NCBI RefSeq assembly: GCF_051859025.1
Contig: NZ_JBHYGL010000002.1
Span: 62,001-126,000 of the forward strand
DNA length: 64,000 nucleotides
Direction of reading: 5' to 3'
Source: Falsiroseomonas sp051859025
Lineage (GTDB): Bacteria; Pseudomonadota; Alphaproteobacteria; Acetobacterales; Acetobacteraceae
Position 1 is the first letter of the stretch. The number at the start of each line of letters is the position of its first letter. Both the position numbers and the translations under genes were made by a program. Shown here one piece after another: positions 8,808 through 17,044 of this stretch. The notes below the pieces were generated by a model. That model saw only the letters and a list, made by a program, of their open reading frames with translations, was not told the origin of the DNA and ran no database searches.

Positions 8808-9171
8808 GCGGGCGGAGGATGCCCACGGCGCCCACCAGGGTGCAACGGGGGCATCCGATGCCTGCGGATCGGGCAGGCCTGCCGAAAGCGCGGCCATCGC
8901 GGGGCGGCGGTGGCGGCGAAAGGCCATCCGCGAGGCTGGCACGGCCCTTGCGAGGCGGGTGCCATGCCATCCTGGCCGCCCCTTCCCGCCCGCCCCGCCG
9001 CCGGCCGCCCCAGGCGCCCCGGCAGGCCGGCGCGCGCCCATGGGCTGGCCCGGGCACGCGGCCGGTGGCGACCAACGGCGTGATCCCGTGGCCGTCGCGT
9101 CCCGCCCCGGGACGCGCGGTGGGTGTCCCGCACCCCGATCATCCCCGAACCGGAACCCTGGCGGAGTTGCC
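8808..9171. other. Gene-free divergent region between ECF sigma gene and catabolic operon
   Basis: This 364-bp stretch is extremely G+C rich and contains no frame that looks coding. It must hold the promoters for the leftward sigma/anti-sigma genes and the rightward 13-gene operon. I see no clear -35/-10 pair and no long inverted repeat. Confidence 0.5.
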
Positions 9172-10614
9172 ATGACCTTCCCGCAAGGCCTGCCCGCGCT
9201 GGAGCGCCTGGTGGCGCGCGAGCTTGCCCAGACCGCCTTCCCGACCGCCCCCTGGGTGGCGCCCCTGGTCGCGCCCGATGGGGCGGAGGCGCTGGACTGC
9301 GCCATCATCGGCGGCGGCCAGTACGGCCTGGCGCTGGCCGGCCTGCTCAAGCGCGAATGCGTGACGCGCATCGCCGTCTTCGACGCGGCGCGGGCGGGGC
9401 TGGAAGGCCCCTGGATGAACTTCGCGCGGATGCAGATGCTGCGCACGCCGAAGGATCTGGCCGGCCCGGAATGCGGCCTGCCATCCCTGACCTTCCGCGC
9501 CTGGTGGGAAGCCCAGCACGGGGAGGCCGCGTGGGAAGCGATGTACCGCATCCCCCGCACCGCCTGGGCCGCCTACCTCACCTGGTTCCGCCGCGTGCTG
9601 GACCTGCCGGTGCGCAATGGCTGGCGGCTGCGGGAGATGCAGCCGACGGCCGATGGCACGCTGATCGGCCTGCTGTTCGAAACGCCGGATGGCCCGCTGC
9701 TGCGCCACGCCCGCAGCGTGGTGATGGCGACCGGCACCGGCGGGGCCGGCGGCTACGCCATCCCCGATGCCATCGCCCGCGCCCTGCCGCCCGGCCGCGT
9801 GGTGCATGCGAATGACATCCTGGACCTCGGCGCCTTCGCCGGTGAACGGGTGGGCGTGCTGGGTGCGGGGGCGACGGCCTTCGATGTCGCCATCGCGGCG
9901 CTGCAGGCTGGCGCGACGCGCGCGGAGGTCTGCGTGCGGCGGCCCGAATTGCCGCGCGACAATCCGCGGCGCTGGATGGAAAGCGCCGGGCACCTGGCCC
10001 ACTACGTGGACCTGCCCGATGCCGCGAAATGGGCCTATGCGACCCGGCTGCGCCAGATCGGCCAGCCGCCGCCGCAGCCCACCTTCGATGCCGCGATGGC
10101 CCAGCCCGGCTTCCGGCTGCGCACCGGCATGCCCTGGGACCAGCTGCGCTGGACGGGCGGCGAGATCATCGTGGAAGGCAATGGCAAGCGCCTGGTCTTC
10201 GACCGGCTGGTCGTCGCCACCGGCTTCACGGCCGACATGACGCTGAGATCCGAATACGCCGCGCTGCTGCCGCATGCCGCGCTGTGGCGGGACCGCTTCA
10301 CGCCGCCGGCGGAACAGGCGGATGCCAGGCTCGGGCGGCAGCCCTACCTCGACCGCTTCGGCGGCTTCACGGAAAGGCTGCCGGGGGCGGCGCCGTGGCT
10401 CGGCCGCGTCTTCACCATCACCAACAACGCCTCGCTCAGCCTGGGGCCGGTCGCGGCTTCGATCAGCGCCATGAAATACGTGGCGCCGCGGCTGGTGGAA
10501 GGCGTCAAGCGCCGGCTGTTCCTGGACCAGCAGGAAAGCGACTGGGCCTGGTTCCTGGGCGGCGACCACGCCGAGCTCGCCCCGTTCAATCTCCCGGAGA
10601 CCGTAGCCGCATGA
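9172..10614 (+). CDS. FAD/NAD(P)-binding monooxygenase-like oxidoreductase (copy A)
   Basis: A 480-residue flavoprotein. The FAD Rossmann motif is IIGGGQYGLALAG near residue 45, and a second dinucleotide motif, VGVLGAGATAFDVA, lies near residue 228. That layout is typical of flavin-containing monooxygenases and related NAD(P)H-dependent flavoproteins. The ATG at 9172 follows a purine-rich stretch and is preferred over the long low-quality N-terminal extension. It heads a 13-gene operon; its stop overlaps the next start (ATGA). A paralogue with the same motifs lies six genes downstream at 15581. The substrate is unknown; oxygenation of the imported compound is an inference. Confidence 0.8.
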   Translation: MTFPQGLPALERLVARELAQTAFPTAPWVAPLVAPDGAEALDCAIIGGGQYGLALAGLLKRECVTRIAVFDAARAGLEGPWMNFARMQMLRTPKDLAGPECGLPSLTFRAWWEAQHGEAAWEAMYRIPRTAWAAYLTWFRRVLDLPVRNGWRLREMQPTADGTLIGLLFETPDGPLLRHARSVVMATGTGGAGGYAIPDAIARALPPGRVVHANDILDLGAFAGERVGVLGAGATAFDVAIAALQAGATRAEVCVRRPELPRDNPRRWMESAGHLAHYVDLPDAAKWAYATRLRQIGQPPPQPTFDAAMAQPGFRLRTGMPWDQLRWTGGEIIVEGNGKRLVFDRLVVATGFTADMTLRSEYAALLPHAALWRDRFTPPAEQADARLGRQPYLDRFGGFTERLPGAAPWLGRVFTITNNASLSLGPVAASISAMKYVAPRLVEGVKRRLFLDQQESDWAWFLGGDHAELAPFNLPETVAA

Positions 10615-11114
10615 GCGACACCCGCATCATCGCCCTGGTGCCGGAAGCGGCGACCGCGGAAGCCCTGGCGTCCTTCGGCACGCTGGTGGAGCCGGGGGAG
10701 GACGGCACGCCCTTCGGCCCCGCCGATGCGCGGCTGGAACTGGGTCGCGGCACGCCGCGGCTCTACATCATGCGGCTGGTGAAGCGCCCGATGCTGGTGC
10801 GGGGCATCACGCGCCACACGCGCGTGACGCAATGCCTGGCCGCGACGATGGGCGGGGAGTGGTTCATCGGCCTCGCGCCGGCGGGCGATCCCGACCTGCC
10901 CGATGCGAAGCCCGACCCGGCCGCGATCCGCGTGTTCCGCATCCCCGGCGACAAGGCGCTGGCCCTGCATCGCGGCACCTGGCATGCGGGGCCGTTCTTC
11001 GAGGCTGAGACCCAGGATTTCCTCAACCTGGAACTGGCGGACACCAATGAGGTGGACCACCACACCGTGCGCCTCGATGCCGAATTCGGCGTTGCCTTCG
11101 CGATCACGCCGTGA
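10611..11114 (+). CDS. Ureidoglycolate lyase-like protein (AllA family)
   Basis: A 167-residue cupin-type protein related to ureidoglycolate lyase, which splits ureidoglycolate to glyoxylate and urea in purine breakdown. Family features are the RHTRVTQCL strand, the metal-site-like HRGTWHAGPFF and the DFLNLELADTNEVDHH tail. Length fits AllA (about 160). Start and stop overlap both neighbours. In this operon it may act on another ureide-like intermediate rather than allantoin-derived ureidoglycolate, because the core allantoin genes are not seen. Confidence 0.75.
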   Translation: MSDTRIIALVPEAATAEALASFGTLVEPGEDGTPFGPADARLELGRGTPRLYIMRLVKRPMLVRGITRHTRVTQCLAATMGGEWFIGLAPAGDPDLPDAKPDPAAIRVFRIPGDKALALHRGTWHAGPFFEAETQDFLNLELADTNEVDHHTVRLDAEFGVAFAITP

Positions 11115-11983
11115 TGCGCGACCACGGGCGCTACGCCTATTCCGCCATCGCGCAACGGCCGGCCTGGGACTGGCCGGGGGGCCGGCGCCTGGCGGTGTTC
11201 ATCGCGGTGAACCTCGAAGCCTTTCCCTTCGCGGAGGGCATGGGCATCCCGCTGGTGAACCCGCTGCCGGAACCCGATGTGCAGAACTACGGTTTTCGTG
11301 ATTGGGGCAACCGCGTCGGCGTCTGGAACCTGCTTGATTCGCTGGACGAATACGCGCTGCCCGCCGCGGCGCTGATGAACACCGCCATCTACGATTCATG
11401 CCCACCCGTCGCCAAGGCCTTCCGCGCGCGGGGCGATGAGGTGGTGGGCCATGGCCGCACCAATGCCGAGCGGCAATGCGACATGGATGAGGCGACGGAG
11501 CGCGCGATGATCGCCGAATGTCGCGCGCGCATCGCGGCGGAGGAAGGCGCGGCGCCCCGCGGCTGGATGGGCCCCTGGGTGGCGGAGACGCATGTGACGC
11601 CGGACCTGCTGGCGGAGCAGGGCTTCGACTATGTGATGGACTGGACGCATGACGACCAGCCGACGCGGCTGGCGACGCGGGGTGGGCGTTCGCTCATCAC
11701 CGTGCCGTATTCGCGGCCGACGAATGACATCCCCATCCTGCATGCCGCCAAATGGCCCCCCGCCGCCTGGGCCGATGCCCTGATCGACCAGTTCGAGGAG
11801 CAGCGGCGACTCTCGAAAAGATGGCCGCTGACCTTCAACCTGTCGCTGCATCCCTTCCTGGTGGGCCATGCCTTCCGGCTGAAGCACCTCCGCCGCGCCT
11901 TCGCGCATATCGCGCAGGCGCGGGAGGAGGTGTGGCTCTGCCGGCCCGGCGACATCGCGCGCCACGCCGCGACGGTGGTGTGA
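11111..11983 (+). CDS. Polysaccharide deacetylase-family (NodB-like) amidase
   Basis: A 290-residue carbohydrate esterase 4 fold protein. It resembles the allantoinase-like PuuE branch, which opens cyclic amides, rather than cell-wall deacetylases: the N-terminal strand reads VFIAVNLEAFPFAEG, and the metal-site segment is EVVGHGRTNAER. There is no signal peptide, consistent with a cytoplasmic substrate. Translation can start at GTG 11111 (GTGA overlap with the previous stop) or ATG 11114. The likely role is hydrolysis of a ring or side-chain amide in the operon's pathway. Confidence 0.75.
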   Translation: MMRDHGRYAYSAIAQRPAWDWPGGRRLAVFIAVNLEAFPFAEGMGIPLVNPLPEPDVQNYGFRDWGNRVGVWNLLDSLDEYALPAAALMNTAIYDSCPPVAKAFRARGDEVVGHGRTNAERQCDMDEATERAMIAECRARIAAEEGAAPRGWMGPWVAETHVTPDLLAEQGFDYVMDWTHDDQPTRLATRGGRSLITVPYSRPTNDIPILHAAKWPPAAWADALIDQFEEQRRLSKRWPLTFNLSLHPFLVGHAFRLKHLRRAFAHIAQAREEVWLCRPGDIARHAATVV

Positions 11984-11986
11984 GGC

Positions 11987-12640
11987 ATGGATTTCGAATG
12001 GGCCCTGTTCGTGCAGAGTCTGCCCGCGCTGGCGCGCGGCGCGGCGACGACGGCGGAACTGGCCATCGTCTCGATCTGCGGCGGGCTGGTGCTGGGGCTG
12101 ATGGGCGGGCTCGCGCGGGTTTCCGGCATCGCGCCGTTGAACGCGCTCGCGCTGTTCTGCGTGACGCTGTTGCGCGGCGTGCCGCTGCTGGTGACGATGC
12201 TGTTCTTCTACTACGGGCTGCCCTCGCTCGGCCTGCTGATGGAGGCGAAGACCGTCGCGATCCTGGCGCTGTCGCTGACCAACGGTGCCTATGTGACGGA
12301 GATCGTGCGGGCCGGCATCCAATCCATCGATCGCGGGCAGATGCGCGCGGCGCGCTCGCTCGGCATGGGATGGCCGCTGGCGATGCGGCGGATCGTGCTG
12401 CCGCAGGCGCTGCGGCGCGTGCTGCCGCCGATCGGGAATGAGGCGATCACGCTGCTGAAGAACACGGCGCTGGTCAGCGTCATCGCCATCCCGGATCTGC
12501 TGCGGGCGGGGACGGACATCATGACCTGGCAGGCCAATACCTTCAGCCCCTTCGCGGGCGTGGCGCTGATGTACCTGATGATGACCCTGCCGCTGGTCTG
12601 GCTGGTGGCGCGGCTGGAATCCCGCTGGAGGGTGGCATGA
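11987..12640 (+). CDS. Amino acid ABC transporter permease
   Basis: A 217-residue inner-membrane permease of the polar amino acid (HisM/GlnP) family with about five transmembrane segments. The cytoplasmic EAA loop that docks on the ATPase is GQMRAARSLGMGWPLAMRRIVLPQAL. It lies three bases after the deacetylase stop and overlaps the following amidohydrolase start (ATGA). With the ATPase at 13881 and the binding protein at 14648 it makes a complete importer; only one permease is encoded, so it presumably works as a homodimer. Confidence 0.88.
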   Translation: MDFEWALFVQSLPALARGAATTAELAIVSICGGLVLGLMGGLARVSGIAPLNALALFCVTLLRGVPLLVTMLFFYYGLPSLGLLMEAKTVAILALSLTNGAYVTEIVRAGIQSIDRGQMRAARSLGMGWPLAMRRIVLPQALRRVLPPIGNEAITLLKNTALVSVIAIPDLLRAGTDIMTWQANTFSPFAGVALMYLMMTLPLVWLVARLESRWRVA

Positions 12641-13884
12641 GCGCGGTGCTGTTCCGGGGCGCCACGCTGCTGCGCGGCGGCGATGACTGGGCGCCGGTGG
12701 CCGGCGCGGACCTGCTGCTGCGCGACGGCGTCGTGGCCGAGGGGCCGGTTGATGGCGCGTCGGTGGTGGAGGCATCGCACCTGCTGATGCTGCCGGCCTT
12801 CGTCAACGCCCATACCCATTCGCCCGAAGCCCTCGCACGCGGGCGGGCGCCGATGGCGCGGCTGGATGACTGGCTCGCGGTGGAATACGCCGATGGCCAG
12901 GATGCGCTGCCCGCTTCGCGCATCCGCCAGGCCATCCTGATCAGCTGCGCTGAGGCGATCCGCGGTGGCGCGGTGCAGGTGACGGACCATTTCCGCCAGA
13001 TCCCGCCGAGCGTGGAAAGCGTGGCCGCGGCGGCCGCTGCCTGGGCGGAAGGCGGCATCCGCGCGCGGGTGGCGATGATGCTGCGCGACCTGCCCTCGCC
13101 CTCCGCCAGCTTCACGCCGCCGAGCACGGCGGAAGCACTGGCGGTGGCGGCGGCGCTGCTGCGCGATCCGCCGCCGGGCGCGATGGTGGGGCTCGGGCCT
13201 TCGGCGCCGCAGCGCTGCAGCGACGAATTGCTGCGGGGTGTGGCGGGGCTGGCGGAGCGATACGGTGCCTTCGTGCACCTCCATCTCTGCGAGACGGCGA
13301 AGGATGCGGTGGATTGTCGCGCGCGGGCGGGCGGCGATGATCCCGTGGCCTGGCTGGAACGCCTCGGCCTGGCGGGTGCCCAGGTGGAATACGCGCATTG
13401 CGTCCATCTGGGGGACGCCGAACTGGACCGGATGGCGGCGCGTGGCACGACGATGGTGCACAACCCGCTGGCCAATCTGCGCCTCGGCAGCGGGATCGCG
13501 CCCGTGGCGCGCGGGCTAGCGCGCGGCGTGAAGATGCGCGTGGGATCGGACGGCCCCGGCAGCAACGACACGCAGGACATGCTGGAAGCCGCGAAATTCG
13601 CCATGCTGCTGCCCCGCGCGGGCCGGCCCGACGCGGAATGGCCGACGCCGGCGCAGACCCTGGCGATGGCGACCGGCGGCCATGCGCTGGTGCCTGGCGC
13701 GCGGGCGGATGTGATCGCCTTCGACCTCCGCGCCGCCGCCTTCGCTGGCGCCCGGCCCGATGAGATCGCGGCGCGGCTGCTGCTGGCGGCGCGGCCGCGC
13801 GACCTGAAGCATGTGCTGCGGGATGGCGCCTTCCTGATGCGTGACGGCGCGCTGCTGCCGCCCGCGCTGGCGGCGCTGCCATGA
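12637..13884 (+). CDS. Amidohydrolase, cytosine/SAH deaminase-like (copy 1)
   Basis: A 415-residue metal-dependent hydrolase of the amidohydrolase superfamily. Metal ligands are visible as the HxH of VNAHTHSPEAL (about residues 58-62), the His of HLHLCET, the His of YAHCVHL and the Asp of GSDGPGSND. This arrangement is shared by cytosine deaminase, guanine deaminase and S-adenosylhomocysteine deaminases, which remove an amino group from heterocycles. It is embedded between the transporter permease and ATPase genes with ATGA overlaps on both sides, so its substrate is probably what the transporter imports. Confidence 0.8.
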   Translation: MSAVLFRGATLLRGGDDWAPVAGADLLLRDGVVAEGPVDGASVVEASHLLMLPAFVNAHTHSPEALARGRAPMARLDDWLAVEYADGQDALPASRIRQAILISCAEAIRGGAVQVTDHFRQIPPSVESVAAAAAAWAEGGIRARVAMMLRDLPSPSASFTPPSTAEALAVAAALLRDPPPGAMVGLGPSAPQRCSDELLRGVAGLAERYGAFVHLHLCETAKDAVDCRARAGGDDPVAWLERLGLAGAQVEYAHCVHLGDAELDRMAARGTTMVHNPLANLRLGSGIAPVARGLARGVKMRVGSDGPGSNDTQDMLEAAKFAMLLPRAGRPDAEWPTPAQTLAMATGGHALVPGARADVIAFDLRAAAFAGARPDEIAARLLLAARPRDLKHVLRDGAFLMRDGALLPPALAALP

Positions 13885-14651
13885 CCGCGATTGCCGTCCG
13901 CAACCTGCACAAATCCTATGGCGCCACGCCAGTGCTGCGCGGCGTGGACCTGACCGTGGCGAAGGGGGAGACGGTCTGCGTCATCGGCCCCTCCGGCAGC
14001 GGGAAATCGACGCTGCTGCAATGCCTGAACGGGCTGGAGCCCTTCGAGAGCGGGGAGGTGGTGGTCGCCGGCCAGTATATCGGCTGGGGCCGCGGTGGCG
14101 CCCGTATCCCCGAACGGGACATGACCTTCGCGCGCCGGCGCATCGGCATCGTCTTCCAGCAATTCAACCTGTTCCCGCACATGACGGCGCTGGCCAACAT
14201 CATGGAGGCGCCCGTGCAGGTGCTGAAGCGGCCACGGCCGGCGGTGGAGGCGGAGGCCCGGGCGCTGCTGGCGCGCGTCGGCCTGGCGCACAAGGCGGAT
14301 GCCTATCCCGCCGATCTGTCGGGCGGGCAGCAGCAGCGCGTCGCCATCGCGCGCGCGCTGGCCATGCAGCCGGAGGTCATGCTGTTCGACGAGGTGACCT
14401 CCGCCCTCGATCCCGAACTGGTCGGCGAGGTCCTGGCCGTGATGCGCGGCCTGGCGGAGGACGGGATGACCATGCTCGTCGTGACGCATGAGATGGGCTT
14501 CGCCCGCGAAGCGGCGGACCGCGTCATCTTCATGGATGGCGGGCTGGTCGTGGAACAGGGCCCGCCCGCCGATGTGCTGGGCCGCCCGCGGGAAGCGCGG
14601 ACGCGTGAATTCCTCGGCCGCGTCCTGCGCGCCGATGCCATCGACGCATGA
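13881..14651 (+). CDS. Amino acid ABC transporter ATP-binding protein
   Basis: A 256-residue ATPase of the GlnQ/HisP family that energises the adjacent importer. All motifs are present: Walker A GPSGSGKST near residue 36, Q-loop FQQFNLFPH, signature LSGGQQQR, Walker B VMLFDEVTSALDPE, and the switch His in VTHEMGF. Start overlaps the amidohydrolase stop and its own stop overlaps the binding-protein start, both as ATGA. Confidence 0.92.
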   Translation: MTAIAVRNLHKSYGATPVLRGVDLTVAKGETVCVIGPSGSGKSTLLQCLNGLEPFESGEVVVAGQYIGWGRGGARIPERDMTFARRRIGIVFQQFNLFPHMTALANIMEAPVQVLKRPRPAVEAEARALLARVGLAHKADAYPADLSGGQQQRVAIARALAMQPEVMLFDEVTSALDPELVGEVLAVMRGLAEDGMTMLVVTHEMGFAREAADRVIFMDGGLVVEQGPPADVLGRPREARTREFLGRVLRADAIDA

Positions 14652-15439
14652 CAGGAACACAAACCATGGACCGCTTCCGCCTGACCCGCCGCACGCTGCT
14701 GGCAACAACCCTCGCGACGCCGGTGCTGGCGCAGGAGGGTGACACGCTCGCCAAGGCGCGCGCCGCGGGGGTGCTTGTGGTCGGCAATGGCGGCGCCTTC
14801 CCGCCCTTCGAATTCATGGAGAATGGGCGCCTCACGGGCTATGACGTGGACCTCGGCGAGGAACTCGGCCGGCGCATGGGCTTGCGCATCCAGTGGCAGG
14901 TGATCGCCTTCGCCGGGCTGATCGCGGGCCTCACCTCCGGCCGCGTGGATTGCCTGATCACGGCGATGGCGTGGACGCCGGAACGGGCGGAGCGCATCGC
15001 CTTCTCCACCCCCTACTACAAGACCGGCATCGCGGCCGGGTATCGCCCGGGGCTGGCAATCGACCGGCCGGAGGATCTGGCGGGGCGCATCGTCGGCGTG
15101 CAGGTCGGCACGTCGGGCGAGCAGTTCGTCCGCCAGCACCACGCCAGCCGCGTCAGGGAGATCCGCGTCTACAACGAATTCCCGCTGGCGCTGCAGGATC
15201 TGGTGGTGGGGCGGGTGGAGGCGGTGGTGAACACCCAGCCCGTGCTGCGCTGGAACATCGCGCGCAACACCCGCGTGCGGCTCGGCGTCTCCCCGGTCTG
15301 GGATGCGCGCGATGTCGGCATCAATACGCGGCATCCGGATGTGGCGCTGATGGCGGAGATCAACCGGCACCTGGCGGCCATGCAGGCGGATGGCTTCCTG
15401 CCGGGGCTGGACCAGAAGTGGTTCGGCCAGGCCGGCTGA
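14648..15439 (+). CDS. ABC transporter substrate-binding protein, family 3
   Basis: A 263-residue periplasmic solute-binding protein of the polar amino acid family. The signal peptide RLTRRTLLATTLATPVLAQ contains adjacent arginines; it may be Sec or Tat dependent. The mature domain shows GNGGAFPPFEFMENG, LTGYDVDLGEELGRRM and DCLITAMAWTPERAERIAFS, the usual ligand-binding sequence landmarks. Start ATG 14648 gives the ATGA overlap; ATG 14666 (MDRFRLTRR) is an alternative giving a tidier signal peptide. It determines specificity of the operon's importer. Confidence 0.9.
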   Translation: MTGTQTMDRFRLTRRTLLATTLATPVLAQEGDTLAKARAAGVLVVGNGGAFPPFEFMENGRLTGYDVDLGEELGRRMGLRIQWQVIAFAGLIAGLTSGRVDCLITAMAWTPERAERIAFSTPYYKTGIAAGYRPGLAIDRPEDLAGRIVGVQVGTSGEQFVRQHHASRVREIRVYNEFPLALQDLVVGRVEAVVNTQPVLRWNIARNTRVRLGVSPVWDARDVGINTRHPDVALMAEINRHLAAMQADGFLPGLDQKWFGQAG

Positions 15440-15580
15440 TGCTTCCGGAGCGCGTCGCAGTCGTGATAGTCTGGGTCTGCCCTGGTGAGCCGGATGATCG
15501 GGCCTGGGCGACATGGCGCGGCGGTGTCCCGAAGGGGGTGTCTTGCCGCGCGCCCGTCGCCAGGAGCTGACCCGCAGGCC

Positions 15581-17044
15581 ATGGATGCGCTGCCCTCCCA
15601 TCACCTGATGCCGCTGGCGGATGCCGGGGCGCGGCTCTCGCTGCTGGCGGAGCGCGTGGCGTGGGAGCTTTCGACGCTGGCCTATCCCGCGCGGGACTGG
15701 GTGCGGCCGCGTGGCGACGATGTGCGCGATGCGGTGGTGGTGGGCGGCGGGCAATGCGGCCTGGCGCTGTCCTTCGCGCTGCGGCGCGCTCGCGTGACGA
15801 AGACCGAGGTGCTCGACGCCGGCGCCCCCGCCGGCATCTGGCTGCGCTTCGCCCGGATGCACACGCTGCGCACGCCGAAGCATGTGACGGGGCCTGAACT
15901 CGGGATCCCATCGCTCTCCGTCCGCGCCTGGTTCGAGGCGCGCTACGGCGAGCCCGCCTGGGCGGCGCTCACGAAAATCCCGCGCGCGACCTGGCAGGCC
16001 TATCTCGACTGGCTGCAGGGCGTGCTGGAACTGCCGGTGACGCCGGGGTGGCGGGTCAGCGCGGTGGCGCCCGAAGCCGATGATCTTCTGTCGGTGATGG
16101 CGGAGCGCGAGGACGGCACGCGAGCGCGCTGGCTGGCGCGGCATGTGGTGCTGGCGACGGGGGTGGATGGCGCGGGCGAATGGCGGGTGCCGGATATCGT
16201 CACGCGATCCCTGCCGGCGGATCGCCATGCCCATACCGCGCAGCCCATCGATTTCGCGGCGCTGGCGGGGCGGCGGGTGGCGGTGCTGGGTGCGGGGGCC
16301 TCGGCCTTCGACAATGCAGCGATGGCGCTGGAACACGGGGCGGCGCGCGTGGATCTGCTGGCGCGCAGGGCGGCGCTGCCGGCGGTCAATCCCTATCGCT
16401 GGATGGAGTTTTTCGGTTTTCTCCACCATTTCGCCGACCTGCCGGATGCGCAGAAATGGCGCTTCATGCGGACCATCTTCGGCATGAACCAGCCGCCACC
16501 GCAGGAGACATTCTCCCGCTGTGCCGCGCATGCGGCGTTCCATCTGCACCTCGGCGCGCCGGTGCGGACGCTGCGCATGGAGGGCGACGCGATCGCCATC
16601 AACACGCCCCATGGCACCATCGCCGCGGATTTCCTCATCGTCGGCACCGGGCTGGTGGTGGAGCCCGCTTTACGGCCGGAACTCACCGCCGCCGCGCCGT
16701 TCATCGCGCGCTGGCGGGACCGCTACGCGCCGCCGGTGGGGGATGAGGATGCCGCGCTCGGCGCCTTCCCCTACCTCACCGGCGATTTCGCCTTCACGGA
16801 GCGTGTGGCGGGCCAGGCGCCATGGCTCAGTCGGCTCCGCTCCTCCTCCTTCGCCGCCATGGTCAGCACGGCGTCATCGGGCGGCATCTCCACGCTGCGG
16901 CCCAGCGTGGATCGCATCGCGCGCGGCATCACGCGCGACCTGTTCCTGGACCAGGCGGAGGCCGACCACGCGGCGCTGGTCGCCTATGACGAACGCGAAT
17001 TGACCGATCTGCGGCTTGCATCCGAAGGGACACGGCCATGGTGA
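15581..17044 (+). CDS. FAD/NAD(P)-binding monooxygenase-like oxidoreductase (copy B)
   Basis: A 487-residue paralogue of the operon's first gene, with colinear motifs: FAD site VVVGGGQCGLALSFAL, the shared segment ARMHTLRTPKH (ARMQMLRTPKD in copy A), and second nucleotide site VAVLGAGASAFDNA. The ATG at 15581 aligns with the start of copy A. A 141-bp gap before it is the largest inside the operon and could hold a secondary promoter. Having two diverged copies suggests two successive oxidation steps, or one acting as partner of the other. It overlaps the HpaB-like gene by seven bases. Confidence 0.8.
   Translation: MDALPSHHLMPLADAGARLSLLAERVAWELSTLAYPARDWVRPRGDDVRDAVVVGGGQCGLALSFALRRARVTKTEVLDAGAPAGIWLRFARMHTLRTPKHVTGPELGIPSLSVRAWFEARYGEPAWAALTKIPRATWQAYLDWLQGVLELPVTPGWRVSAVAPEADDLLSVMAEREDGTRARWLARHVVLATGVDGAGEWRVPDIVTRSLPADRHAHTAQPIDFAALAGRRVAVLGAGASAFDNAAMALEHGAARVDLLARRAALPAVNPYRWMEFFGFLHHFADLPDAQKWRFMRTIFGMNQPPPQETFSRCAAHAAFHLHLGAPVRTLRMEGDAIAINTPHGTIAADFLIVGTGLVVEPALRPELTAAAPFIARWRDRYAPPVGDEDAALGAFPYLTGDFAFTERVAGQAPWLSRLRSSSFAAMVSTASSGGISTLRPSVDRIARGITRDLFLDQAEADHAALVAYDERELTDLRLASEGTRPW

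Noticed and set aside
8806..9171. Upstream extension of the first flavoprotein gene
   Set aside because: The extension is low-complexity Pro/Arg/Gly sequence; the paralogue at 15581 starts at the equivalent of 9172.
10344..11063. Long antisense frames within the catabolic operon
   Set aside because: They mirror real genes on the plus strand, a common effect of high G+C, and show no family features.
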